A stretch of DNA of 64,000 nucleotides, taken from NCBI RefSeq assembly GCF_023509035.1, contig NZ_CP075583.1:5580001-5644000 (forward strand), written 5' to 3'. This document shows, piece after piece, positions 1-9,371 of this stretch. Below the pieces are notes generated by a model that worked only from the letters and a program-made list of their open reading frames with translations, had not been told where the DNA came from and ran no database searches. Each line of letters begins with the position of its first letter. Within the stretch, counting starts at the first letter, position 1. A program made the translations under genes and the position numbers. The stretch comes from Janthinobacterium lividum (GTDB lineage: Bacteria > Pseudomonadota > Gammaproteobacteria > Burkholderiales > Burkholderiaceae_D).

Positions 1-2902
1 CGCCGCTGGCCACGGGCACCCTGAGCCGGAAGTAATTACTTCCCAACACCCAGGGCGTGCCGGGCGCCTTGTCCAGCGCCAGCAGGAAAATCGCGGCCGC
101 CGATGCGGGCACCGTCGTGTCTTTACCATCGTTCACATGGTTGTTGTAGCCACTGGCGACGATGGCAAAATCGCGATAGGCCGGCACGCCCTCCTTGCCG
201 TCCATGTTGACGCGGGCAAAGGATGGTGGCGCGCGCACGTTGCCCATGAGCTTGTCGTCGCGGTCGCTAAACTCCCACAGCGCCCCGTCTTGCGCGAAAC
301 GCGCCGGATCGGTGATATCGAGCGCAAACACGCCTTGCGCCCCACCGCCCATGCCCGACACCAGCACCGTCTTCCAATGTCCCAACGCCAGCACTTCCGC
401 CGTAGCCGCAGCGCCGTCGAGCAGAGGGCCGGGGCTGTAGTGAGTGCTCGCAGCGGCTGGCGCAAGGTGCAGCAACGCTTGCGGCAGATAGGCAAACACT
501 TCGCTGCCCGTGCGTGCATCAAACGCATGCAGCAAACCATCGTTGGCACCCAGGTACAGCATTTTTCGCCGCTGCAGCAGCGCCTGGCGGTGCAAGCCAT
601 AGGCGGCACCCGGCAAGCCCAGCCCCGGCGCGCCCACGTACAGCAGATTGCCATGCGGCGCCGCGGCCAGGCTGCCCGCGCGGTGCCGCAGGAAGCCGCC
701 TGGCTGGCCCACCTCGTGCGTGCGCTGGCCCAGCAGATACTCCAGGCGCGCCTCGCCCCGGCCATCGCCGCCGTCGAATGCGTCCCGCTGCGCTGCGTCG
801 AGACGGTTCCAGGCCAGCGGCATCAGGCTGCCCTGGGCGTCGAGCGTGTAGACGGGACGCAAGGACGCGGGCGCGCCATCCGGCACGGGCTTATCCTGGC
901 CGCCAGCGCGCCACCATGGCTTGCCTGGAAGCAGTGCGCCATCGGCGCCCACGGCAAACGCGGTGCGCGACAAGGTCATGCTGCCGTCGGCCAGGCGCAT
1001 CTGCGTCTGAAACCAGTATGCCTCTTCCGCGCCGCTGGCCAGCGCCATCAGGGCCGGCCCGGCCAGCATCGCCGGCAAGCTGCCCTTGTCGGCGGCCGCA
1101 AAGGCCGCGCGCAATCCCGCGATCAGGGCGGCCGGATCGCTGCCCGGCAGGTAATGGGCGGGCCAGCGGCCGTCAACACTCCATTCCTCCAGCGCGTTAC
1201 CCGTCGCGCTCTTGTAAGGATTGGCGTCGCCGTTCGCATCGAGAAAGCCGCCATATTTGGCCGCCAGTAACAAGGGGGTGGCGGCGGGCACGCCGGCCGG
1301 GTCGCCCTGGCGCAAGTCGCCCGCATAGTGCTCGACCTTTGCAACGCCATCGTTCTTGGCGCCGGGACGCAGGGCTTTCACATGCGACCAGTACGCGAGC
1401 CCTGCCGCATGGTAGCTGGCGCCGCCCGCCCCCTCGGCCAGCAGTTCCAGCGCCGCCAGTTCGGGCCGGGGCGCGGGATTGCCCTGCGCACCGCCGCTTT
1501 CCAGGCTGCCCACCGCATGCGTCCAGGCCATCGCGTCAAATGACGGCGGCGCAAAGCCATCGACAGCGCGGGCACGGTCACCGTTTGATGCGGGAGTCGC
1601 CGGGACATTGCCGGGCACGTAGCGGTCGCCCGCCATGCCCGCATCGCCGAGACTGACGACGATGTGGCGCTGGCAGGCGGCCGTTTGCGGGTCGCTCCAT
1701 TGGGTCACGACCGGCAAGCCCTCGTCGATGGCAGGCGGGGCCGTGACCGGCACCACCACGGTGCTCGCTTGCCTTCCCTGCAGGTAGCGCAGCGATTCGT
1801 ACAGCAATTCAGCCAGCGGCGCCGCCCTGGCGTACGCGCCGGGATGCCCGGCGTTGCTGCGGCCCAGGCCATTGATGTAAGCGGTCACCCCGCCGCCAGG
1901 GCTTGCATCTTTGGCCGCGCCTTGGACTACGTACACGCCAGTGGCGGGATTCCACTCGACGTCGGCATTGTCTTGCGGCATATAGTCGGGCGCCGCCCAG
2001 CGTTGCCGTCCCACGTGGGCCAGCGACGCGCGCAGCACGCCGCCATACACGGGGCCGGCGCCGACGGGCACACCGTTCAAATGGCCAAACACGCCCACGC
2101 GCACCCTGCCGCCATGGCGCTGCACGGCGCCCACCGGCTTGTAGTTCTTGCCATATGCCTGGCACAAATCGTCGCGCAACGCCCCCTCATCAGCGTCGCA
2201 TACGCGCACGCGCGCGAGGAACACGCCGTGCGTGGCGGCGGCCCCAGGCGCGTCGCAACTGCCGCCCGGAGGCAAGCCGGCGTCGCCGAACAGCAGGCGG
2301 TTGCGGCAGGAAACGATGGCCAGTTGCGCCAGCGCAAACGGTGTCGCCGCTGACACGCCTGCCTGCAAGACCTTGCGCGGGAAAAAGACGGGATGGGCAA
2401 AGAAGTCGATGGGGCCGCCGGCATCGGGCAGGTAGGCGCGCTGCAGCACCGTCTTGCGCACCTCATCGATGACGCGGTCGCCGCCTGTCAAGGCATAGCG
2501 CACGATGTCGAGCATGCTGGCGCTGGCCCAGTTGAGAAAGTTGCCACTGAAACTATCGCCGCCGCAGCCGTGCAGCGCATCGGCCGGTTTCAGCACGGAG
2601 AAGTAAGCGGTCGCTACGCGCAAGTCCGGCAGCATGACACCATCCTTGCTGCGGTACGGATAGCTGTAGCACATGCGCGCATGAAAGTAACCTGCGTACT
2701 CGCGCTGCGACGCATAGTCGCCGCCATGCGCGGCAGCGGCGGCCGCATGCGTGAGGGACAGGTTGAGCAGCAGATTCGGCGGCACTCTTGCGCCGTGCAA
2801 GCCCGCGTCGGCCCGCGCCAGCGTCACCGCGGGAGGGGCCGCGACGGCGGCGCAAGCGAGGCAAGCCAGCAGCAGCAAGCAGACGGACCACAGTACCCTC
2901 AT
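1..2902 (-). CDS. pilY1: type IV pilus tip adhesin/assembly protein PilY1 (3' end beyond window)
   Basis: Large secreted protein that primes pilus assembly and sits at the pilus tip. About 967 residues are visible and the C-terminus lies left of the window. The start is the ATG at 2902, overlapping the pilX stop by 4 bases (ATGA). A hydrophobic signal peptide (residues 1-22) is followed by a PilC/PilY-type region. Near residue 555 there is a calcium-loop-like stretch LDANGDANPYK. The second part has the beta-propeller signature of PilC/PilY1 (YLGANDGLLHAFDA; later RDFAIVASGYNNH). The frame read at 2902 matches the frame at position 178, so no net frameshift. It is the last visible gene of a pilV-W-X-Y1 operon. 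Confidence 0.9.
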   Translation of the reverse strand, partial: MRVLWSVCLLLLACLACAAVAAPPAVTLARADAGLHGARVPPNLLLNLSLTHAAAAAAHGGDYASQREYAGYFHARMCYSYPYRSKDGVMLPDLRVATAYFSVLKPADALHGCGGDSFSGNFLNWASASMLDIVRYALTGGDRVIDEVRKTVLQRAYLPDAGGPIDFFAHPVFFPRKVLQAGVSAATPFALAQLAIVSCRNRLLFGDAGLPPGGSCDAPGAAATHGVFLARVRVCDADEGALRDDLCQAYGKNYKPVGAVQRHGGRVRVGVFGHLNGVPVGAGPVYGGVLRASLAHVGRQRWAAPDYMPQDNADVEWNPATGVYVVQGAAKDASPGGGVTAYINGLGRSNAGHPGAYARAAPLAELLYESLRYLQGRQASTVVVPVTAPPAIDEGLPVVTQWSDPQTAACQRHIVVSLGDAGMAGDRYVPGNVPATPASNGDRARAVDGFAPPSFDAMAWTHAVGSLESGGAQGNPAPRPELAALELLAEGAGGASYHAAGLAYWSHVKALRPGAKNDGVAKVEHYAGDLRQGDPAGVPAATPLLLAAKYGGFLDANGDANPYKSATGNALEEWSVDGRWPAHYLPGSDPAALIAGLRAAFAAADKGSLPAMLAGPALMALASGAEEAYWFQTQMRLADGSMTLSRTAFAVGADGALLPGKPWWRAGGQDKPVPDGAPASLRPVYTLDAQGSLMPLAWNRLDAAQRDAFDGGDGRGEARLEYLLGQRTHEVGQPGGFLRHRAGSLAAAPHGNLLYVGAPGLGLPGAAYGLHRQALLQRRKMLYLGANDGLLHAFDARTGSEVFAYLPQALLHLAPAAASTHYSPGPLLDGAAATAEVLALGHWKTVLVSGMGGGAQGVFALDITDPARFAQDGALWEFSDRDDKLMGNVRAPPSFARVNMDGKEGVPAYRDFAIVASGYNNHVNDGKDTTVPASAAAIFLLALDKAPGTPWVLGSNYFRLRVPVASG

Positions 2903-3552
2903 GGCCCCGCTCCCGCCTGTTTGCGGTAGTAGCTTTGCAGCACGACTTGCGTGCTGTCCTGCGCGCCAAAACCCATGGCCGTGATGCGGTACACATAGCT
3001 TTCCGTGGCAATGCCGCCAGCCACTGCCGTGGCCTGCGCGCCGGGCGGGTGAAACGGCAGCAATTCGATGAGGTAGCGGGGCCGGCGCGAAGGCAGGAAA
3101 CCCTGCCCCGTCTGCATGACGGCGCCCGTAAACTGGCCATATGGCACGGCACGGCTACTCCCTTCCGCGCCATCCAGGTCCATGCTCAGCCAGAGGGCCG
3201 GCGCCTCCGGAGCTGCGGGCAGGCACAGGCCCAGTGCGCCGCCTTCGCCGCAGCCGTCCACGAACCCTGCCGCACTGCCTGGTGCGAAGAGGCTTGCCCG
3301 GCCCGGTGCGCCGGGCAAGCCTTCGATATCGTTCTGCGCATCCACCAATGCCTCCTCCGCCGCCTGAAACGCGATCTGCCGGTCGCGCTCGCCGCGGGCC
3401 GCCTTTTCGCCCTGCAAGGCCATCTGCGCCGCCGATATGCCCAACAGCAAGATGATCACCAACAGACACAGCACATACAAGAGGGTGGCGCCACCGTGGC
3501 GTACACGAGGTGCACACCAAGGTTCGCAAAAGCGGGCGCCCGCGTCGGCCAT
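2899..3552 (-). CDS. pilX: minor pilin PilX
   Basis: 217-residue PilX-type minor pilin, expected to sit in the inner membrane and then at the tip complex that starts pilus assembly. Residues 19-40 form the hydrophobic N-terminal helix (GGATLLYVLCLLVIILLLG). The run QIAFQAAEEALVDAQN that follows is typical of the PilX N-terminal domain. The usual Glu5 of major pilins is absent, as is often true for PilX. It overlaps pilY1 by 4 bases and lies 12 bases after pilW, so the four genes are one transcript. Confidence 0.85.
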   Translation of the reverse strand: MADAGARFCEPWCAPRVRHGGATLLYVLCLLVIILLLGISAAQMALQGEKAARGERDRQIAFQAAEEALVDAQNDIEGLPGAPGRASLFAPGSAAGFVDGCGEGGALGLCLPAAPEAPALWLSMDLDGAEGSSRAVPYGQFTGAVMQTGQGFLPSRRPRYLIELLPFHPPGAQATAVAGGIATESYVYRITAMGFGAQDSTQVVLQSYYRKQAGAGP

Positions 3553-3564
3553 CGCGCCGCCAAC

Positions 3565-4524
3565 CTAGGCCGGCCCGTTGCGCAGCATGATGCTCGTCTG
3601 CACCAGTTGCCGCAGCCGGGAGCGCGTTGCGGCAGGCAAGGACGCGCGCGCGATGCGCACGCCCGTGTCGCCGGCGCCGTGCACCTCGGCATACGCCTTG
3701 CCGAACAGATCGAACTGCGCCGGCCCCAGTTCCGCCATCTTGTCCGCCTGGCCCGCCTCGCCATGCAACAGCAGCGCCACGCGCACGCTGGCCACGCGCT
3801 TCCAGCGCGTGCGCCGGTAAAAATCGCGCTGGCGCGCAGCCGCATCGGCGCCCTCCAGTATCAGCGCCGCATCGTCGGCGTCGAGCGCGCTGGCGTTGAC
3901 ATAGCGGTTCGCGACGCCGTCGGGCGGCGTATCCGTATCGAGGCCATACAGCACCTGGAAACCATCGACGCCGCGGATGATGGCGTCCGCGCCCCAGGCG
4001 TTCGCGCCACGGTATTTGCAGCGCAGCTCGCCTTCGCCATCGGCGCCCTGGGCCACATAGAAAATGCTCCAGCCCCGCTGCGCTTCCGTTTGCGCGGCGC
4101 CCACGCCAAAGCCGGCGCAATTGAGCACGGAACCGTCGCCGCCCTCTTCCTTGCCGGCGCCGTAATAGCGCAGGGCTAGCACATCGCTGCCATGCAGGGC
4201 GCCGGGCAGCGCGCCGCTGATGCCCTCGCTGTTCTTGCCCAGGCTGCGCGCATCGAGCCCGGCGATATTCGCGCTGTCGTAATCCGCATGGGCGACGGGC
4301 GCGGCGTTGCTGTCCCAGTTCACATATGCCGTCTGGCGCACGGCGCGGGCGATGGTGTCGAGCGCGTAGCGGCCGTTATCGTCCAGGCGCGCACTGGCGG
4401 ACTGGTCGCCATAGCTGCCGCTGGCCGCCAGCAGCACGGTACTGGCCGCCAGCATCAGCAGCGCGCCCAGCGACAGGGCCACCAGCAATTCGACCAGGCT
4501 CATGCCGCGCTGCCCGCCGTTCAT
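3565..4524 (-). CDS. pilW: minor pilin PilW
   Basis: 319-residue PilW-family minor pilin. I chose the ATG at 4524, not an upstream in-frame start, because it gives the type III signal GQRG/MSLVELLVALSLG at the very N-terminus and overlaps the pilV stop as ATGA. The prepilin peptidase would cut after Gly7 and leave Met at +1 and Glu at +5. The body has the usual long variable pilin domain. It acts with PilV and PilX to nucleate pili and recruit PilY1. Confidence 0.88.
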   Translation of the reverse strand: MNGGQRGMSLVELLVALSLGALLMLAASTVLLAASGSYGDQSASARLDDNGRYALDTIARAVRQTAYVNWDSNAAPVAHADYDSANIAGLDARSLGKNSEGISGALPGALHGSDVLALRYYGAGKEEGGDGSVLNCAGFGVGAAQTEAQRGWSIFYVAQGADGEGELRCKYRGANAWGADAIIRGVDGFQVLYGLDTDTPPDGVANRYVNASALDADDAALILEGADAAARQRDFYRRTRWKRVASVRVALLLHGEAGQADKMAELGPAQFDLFGKAYAEVHGAGDTGVRIARASLPAATRSRLRQLVQTSIMLRNGPA

Positions 4525-5111
4525 GCGCCGCCTCCGTCCAGCTGAAATGCCAGCCTGGGCAGCGACTCGCCTGCCGCATTCACGGCGGGCGAGCCATCGG
4601 GCAAGCGGGCGCGCCAGCCCAGCTTGATAACGATGGGCGCGCCCTTGCCGCCGCTGCACGCCCAGTGCAAGCCCTGGGCGGCGGCATCCCACGCGGCAAG
4701 GTCGCGGCAGATGTGCAGGCGCGCGCCGGGCAAGGCCGCATGCAGTCTTTGCTTCCATTCGGCGATGTCGAATTGCGCCAGTTCGGCCGCGCTGCAGGCG
4801 GCGGCACCAAAACAGTCCGGCGCGCCACCGCCAGCGTCGGCGTCGTCCGCCGCCGCATATGCCACGTTCAGGTAGGGATTGCCCGTATCGGGGCCATTCA
4901 TGAGCACGCTGTTCGCGCGCATGCGCTCGGCCATGCCGGCGGCCAGTTGCACGCCCGCCGACAATAGCGCGGACTCATGGCGCGCGCGCATGGAGTTCAG
5001 TTGCAGGATGCTGGCGCCCAGCAGGCCCAGCGCCAACAGCAGCAGCGACACCAGCACTTCGACGAGGCTGCTGCCACCCACAGGAAACCTATCGCGACCG
5101 CCATTGCGCAT
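4521..5111 (-). CDS. pilV: minor pilin PilV
   Basis: 196-residue PilV-family prepilin and first gene of the visible operon. The N-terminus has the prepilin cleavage context VGG/SSLVEVLVSLLLLALG, with Glu at +5; the +1 residue is Ser where Phe or Met is usual. Two Cys pairs lie in the C-terminal half (CFGAAAC, then C near 134 and 146), typical of a pilin disulphide loop. fimT and pilE, often beside these genes, are not seen: upstream is nrdR and downstream is off the window. Confidence 0.87.
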   Translation of the reverse strand: MRNGGRDRFPVGGSSLVEVLVSLLLLALGLLGASILQLNSMRARHESALLSAGVQLAAGMAERMRANSVLMNGPDTGNPYLNVAYAAADDADAGGGAPDCFGAAACSAAELAQFDIAEWKQRLHAALPGARLHICRDLAAWDAAAQGLHWACSGGKGAPIVIKLGWRARLPDGSPAVNAAGESLPRLAFQLDGGGA

Positions 5112-5298
5112 GCGCCATTCCCTTCCGCAGTAAGAGTCGCAACAACAGGCGGCCCAGCTACAAGATAGGCGCGCGCAAAGACCCGGGTCTGCGCTAGCGC
5201 AAACAGTACGGCGATAAGTCGAGAAGAACAGCGTTGGGATTGATCAGGCCGCTTGCCAGGCGAACGCTGGCATGATGGAAACGGGGCGCACGATCGGC

Positions 5299-5316
5299 CC
5301 CGTTGTCGACAACGGG
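5299..5316. terminator. possible hairpin between nrdR and pilV
   Basis: Perfect 7-bp stem CCCGTTG/CAACGGG with a TCGA loop, just after the nrdR stop on the minus strand. There is no T-run on either side, so it is weak as an intrinsic terminator. The remaining intergenic bases (5112-5298) show nothing else that I can assign. Confidence 0.35.
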
Positions 5317-5320
5317 TACG

Positions 5321-5786
5321 TCAGGGCTTGCTGCGCGCCTGCCCCACTTCGGCGATCGCATCCTGGAACTCGGCCAGGTCTTCGAAATTCTTGTAGACGG
5401 AGGCGAAGCGGATGTAGGCGATCTTGTCCAGACGCTTGAGTTCCTGCATGACGAGTTCGCCGATATAACCGGAATCGACTTCGCGCAAGCCGCTGGTCAG
5501 CAGTTTTTCCTGGATGGATGCGATGGCCGTATCCACGGAGGCGGCCGCGACGGGACGCTTGCGCAAGGCCAGCATCAAACTGCCGCGCAACTTATCCGCA
5601 GCGAACTCCGTCCGGCTGCCATTCTTTTTGACGACGGCCGGCATGATAAGTTCAATGCGCTCGTAGGTGGTAAAACCGCTTGTCGCATTTGCCGCAGCGG
5701 CGGCGGCGCCGAATGGCATCCCCTTCCTCCGATACGCGCGTATCGAGAACCTGGGTGTCGCCGTGCTGGCAAAATGGACATTTCAT
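5321..5786 (-). CDS. nrdR: transcriptional repressor NrdR (frameshifted in this sequence)
   Basis: NrdR is a zinc-ribbon/ATP-cone repressor of ribonucleotide reductase genes. From ATG 5786 the frame reads [20 protein letters not shown], then [13 protein letters not shown], giving both Cys pairs of the zinc ribbon. It then goes out of frame at the A-run 5672-5675 (CGGTTTTACC where CGGTTTACC is expected). The rest, [19 protein letters not shown] onward, is an intact ATP-cone in the next frame, ending at 5321. Removing one base gives 154 residues, normal for the family (about 150). Either a read error or a broken copy; the first is more likely because similar errors recur here. Confidence 0.88.
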
Positions 5787-5839
5787 GGGCTGGCTACAAC
5801 TTTATAGTAATAATTACGGGAAATCGCCGCCCCTGTACA

Positions 5840-5869
5840 AAGGGCGCCCGAATCACTCCGGGCGCCCTT
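5840..5869. terminator. strong GC hairpin between nrdR and glyA
   Basis: Perfect 11-bp stem AAGGGCGCCCG/CGGGCGCCCTT with an 8-base loop. It lies downstream of glyA (minus strand) and upstream of nrdR. No long T-run follows, so the terminator role is inferred from place and strength. Confidence 0.5.
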
Positions 5870-5880
5870 GGGCACGACTG

Positions 5881-5919
5881 GAATGTGTCATACAGAATCT
5901 TACTCTGTATGACACATTC
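5881..5919. terminator. 16-bp perfect hairpin just after glyA
   Basis: Stem GAATGTGTCATACAGA pairs with TCTGTATGACACATTC (5904-5919) around a 7-base loop. It begins 12 bases past the glyA stop. It is AT-richer than a classic terminator and lacks a T-run, so it could also be an mRNA 3'-end stabiliser or a binding site. Confidence 0.5.
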
Positions 5920-5930
5920 TGGACAAATAA

Positions 5931-7178
<1,248 letters not shown>

Positions 7179-7289
7179 GTAAAAACTCCAAGTATGAGGG
7201 TGCTTGTACTGGCAGGTTGGATCGAATGAGGGGAGCCGGCGTTAGGTGAATAACAACATTGGACAGGCAGCCTCTTCGTGCTTTTCCAT

Positions 7290-7412
7290 AGTGGCTACCC
7301 AGGCGAACGGCTGATGAAAAATCTCACGTTTCCCGGTGGGTGCCCACCTTTCGCCGGTTTGCCGATCGCCATCCATGGTGATCGCCCGACTTTTCGCCAG
7401 TCACGTGAGACG
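7290..7412 (-). ncRNA. ZTP/ZMP (pfl) riboswitch in the glyA leader
   Basis: Read on the minus strand, the leader has the conserved pfl-RNA elements in order: CACGTGACTGGCGA at the 5' side, GGTGGGCACCCACCGGG with AAACGTGAG in the middle, and GCCGTTCGCCTGGGTA at the 3' side. GGCGA and the late TCGCC close the outer helix. pfl RNAs bind ZTP/ZMP, a signal of low 10-formyl-tetrahydrofolate, and are known in front of one-carbon and purine genes including glyA. No hairpin with a T-run lies between it and the start codon, so control of translation is more likely than termination. Confidence 0.82.
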
Positions 7413-7425
7413 TAATGGAATGCAA

Positions 7426-7454
7426 ATTGTAAGTTAAGTGCCCAAATTGAGCAA
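7426..7454 (-). promoter_or_regulatory. predicted sigma70 promoter of glyA
   Basis: On the minus strand TTGCTC (7454-7449), a 17-base spacer and TACAAT (7431-7426). Transcription would start about 6-8 bases before the riboswitch, which fits. Confidence 0.5.
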
Positions 7455-7729
7455 GGAATGCAAGCGTGCAGCTATAATCGCCGCGCGCCATGGCAGCCCG
7501 GGCGCGGCCACAGGCAGGCCCGGAGCATGACTGCCGCTCTTAAGCTGGACTTAAACCTGGCCATGCCATGTAAGCGTATGTTACGAAGCTTGCCATTGCA
7601 CACCGCTGATTTACTATGCTGCGGTGCATTTTATATGCAGCTTTTGCATGGCTTTCCAGCAAGCGCCCACAGTCACAAGAAGAAAAATCGCGTAAAATGT
7701 TGCTCAATCTCACTACTGGCGCAATAAAC
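7455..7729. other. intergenic stretch between glyA promoter and ybgC
   Basis: No gene that I can support. A weak plus-strand promoter candidate is TTGCCA (7590-7595), 16 bases, TACTAT (7612-7617), which would serve ybgC and the tol genes. Short open frames here have no start signals or recognisable product. Confidence 0.4.
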
Positions 7730-8131
7730 ATGCCTTCAGTCTTTACCTGGAACGTACGTGTCTACTATGAAGACACCGACGCCGGCGGCATCGTCTATTA
7801 CGCTAACTACCTGAAATTCTTCGAGCGCGCGCGCACCGAATGGCTGCGCGCCATCGACGTGGGCCAGCAAGAATTGCTGGAGCAGCATGACGCGATGTTC
7901 GTTGTCAAAAGCGTCAACGCCGACTATCATGCGCCAGCCAGGCTCGATGACACGGTAAGATTAACCTTAAGCATAGAAAAAATGGGGCGCGCCTCCATCG
8001 TTTTCCTGCAACAAGCCTGGTGCGGCGACCGCCTGCTCAACACGGCCCGCGTCAAGATCGGCTGCGTCGACTCGGCACTGCGCCCGCGCGCCGTGCCTGA
8101 TGCAGTCGCAGCCCGCATGCGCGCCGCCTGA
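7730..8131 (+). CDS. ybgC: Tol-Pal-associated acyl-CoA thioesterase
   Basis: 133-residue single hot-dog-fold thioesterase. The motif VRVYYEDTDAGGIVYYANYLKFFER at residues 8-32 contains the catalytic Asp of the YbgC/4HBT family. I chose the ATG at 7730, which gives the usual YbgC length; upstream in-frame codons have no support. As in most proteobacteria it is the first gene of the tol-pal cluster, where YbgC is thought to act on acyl thioesters in phospholipid metabolism. tolQ follows after 46 bases. Confidence 0.93.
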   Translation: MPSVFTWNVRVYYEDTDAGGIVYYANYLKFFERARTEWLRAIDVGQQELLEQHDAMFVVKSVNADYHAPARLDDTVRLTLSIEKMGRASIVFLQQAWCGDRLLNTARVKIGCVDSALRPRAVPDAVAARMRAA

Positions 8132-8177
8132 GCCCTACCGCCACCCCCGGACAATTCACCCAACAGACTGCCAGCCA

Positions 8178-8867
8178 ATGAACGTTACACAAGATCTTTC
8201 TTTCCTCGCGCTCATCACCAATGCCCATTTGATCGTGCAACTGATCATGGCCCTGCTGCTGCTGATTTCCCTGACCAGCTGGACCTACATCTTCCGCAAG
8301 ATGTTTGCCGTGCGCCAGGCGCGCAAGCAAACCATCGAATTCGAACGCAGCTTCTGGGCTGGCGGCAACCTGCATGCGCTGCATCAAAGTGCCAACGGCA
8401 ACCGCGACCAGAGCGGCGCGCTGGCGCGCATTTTTGACGCCGGCATGGGCGAATTCATCAAGGGCAAGGCTTCCTACGGTTCGCGCGACGCGCTGGACGT
8501 CGGCGCCGTGCTCGACGGCGCACGCCGCGCCATGCGCGCCGCTTTCCAGCGCGAAATGGACGTGCTCGAATCGCACCTGGCTTTCCTCGCTTCCGTCGGT
8601 TCCGTCTCGCCGTACATCGGCCTGCTCGGTACCGTCTGGGGCATCATGAACGCCTTCCGCGGCCTGGCCAACGTGCAGCAAGCCACCCTGGCCGCCGTCG
8701 CGCCCGGCATTGCCGAAGCGCTGATCGCCACGGCTATCGGCCTGTTCGCGGCGATTCCCGCCGTCGTCGCCTACAACCGTTTTTCGCATGACATCGACCG
8801 CCTGGCGATCCGCTTCGAAAGCTTCGTCGAGGAATTCTCCAACATCTTGCAGCGCCAGTCGCGCTAA
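8178..8867 (+). CDS. tolQ: Tol-Pal energy-transducing protein TolQ
   Basis: 229-residue inner-membrane proton-channel subunit of the MotA/TolQ/ExbB family. Helix 1 covers residues 14-36 (HLIVQLIMALLLLISLTSW). Helices 2 and 3 lie near 130-155 (SVGSVSPYIGLLGTVWGIM) and 165-190 (GIAEALIATAIGLFAAIPAVVAYN), with the conserved GLLGTVWG and pore Thr residues. The start ATG 8178 gives the family length. With TolR it uses the proton gradient to drive TolA during division and outer-membrane upkeep. Confidence 0.96.
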   Translation: MNVTQDLSFLALITNAHLIVQLIMALLLLISLTSWTYIFRKMFAVRQARKQTIEFERSFWAGGNLHALHQSANGNRDQSGALARIFDAGMGEFIKGKASYGSRDALDVGAVLDGARRAMRAAFQREMDVLESHLAFLASVGSVSPYIGLLGTVWGIMNAFRGLANVQQATLAAVAPGIAEALIATAIGLFAAIPAVVAYNRFSHDIDRLAIRFESFVEEFSNILQRQSR

Positions 8868-8882
8868 GAGGGAGCAGCGTCC

Positions 8883-9323
8883 ATGGGTTCCTCATTCAAT
8901 AGCGGCGGCATGCGCGGTGGCCGTGGCCGCAAGTTCAAGTCCGAGATCAACGTCGTGCCGTACATCGACGTGATGCTGGTGCTGCTGATCATTTTCATGG
9001 TGATGCCGTCGTCGAACAATCCCAGCGTGGTGAACTTGCCCAACGCGGAAAAGTCGGCGAAACCGCCCGATGACTATATTCAGATCGTGCTGAAACCAAA
9101 TGGTTCGCTGTCGATCGGCGTCATCGGCAAGGAACAGCTGTCACCGGAAACGGAACCGAACCGCGACGCCCTGCTGCGCAAACTGCGCGGTTTGCACGAG
9201 AGCAATCCTGACTATCCCGTGATGATCGCGGGCGACAAGGAAAGCAAGTACGACGATGTGATCCAGCTCATTTCGGAAGCGAAAAAGATGGGCATTACCC
9301 GCGTCGGCCTGGCCACCAAGTAA
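8883..9323 (+). CDS. tolR: Tol-Pal protein TolR
   Basis: 146-residue ExbD/TolR protein with a single N-terminal membrane helix. KSEINVVPYIDVMLVLLIIFMVM (residues 20-42) contains the proton-handling Asp in the helix. The periplasmic part ends with VIQLISEAKKMGITRVGLATK, as in other TolR proteins. It lies 15 bases after tolQ with a GGGAG ribosome site. Confidence 0.96.
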   Translation: MGSSFNSGGMRGGRGRKFKSEINVVPYIDVMLVLLIIFMVMPSSNNPSVVNLPNAEKSAKPPDDYIQIVLKPNGSLSIGVIGKEQLSPETEPNRDALLRKLRGLHESNPDYPVMIAGDKESKYDDVIQLISEAKKMGITRVGLATK

Positions 9324-9371
9324 GCGCAGCACCCTGTTTCCAGACTTGACCGTTTTTAGATAGACTAGACT

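Noticed and set aside
1..2400. Plus-strand frames over the pilY1 region
   Set aside because: Shadow frames; the minus strand reads continuous PilY1 sequence with family motifs.
7290..7412. Glycine or c-di-GMP riboswitch in the glyA leader
   Set aside because: Some short matches (GGCAAACC, GAAAGG) resemble c-di-GMP-I RNA, but its GACGCAAAGCC core is missing, and the glycine aptamer core is missing. The pfl blocks fit fully.
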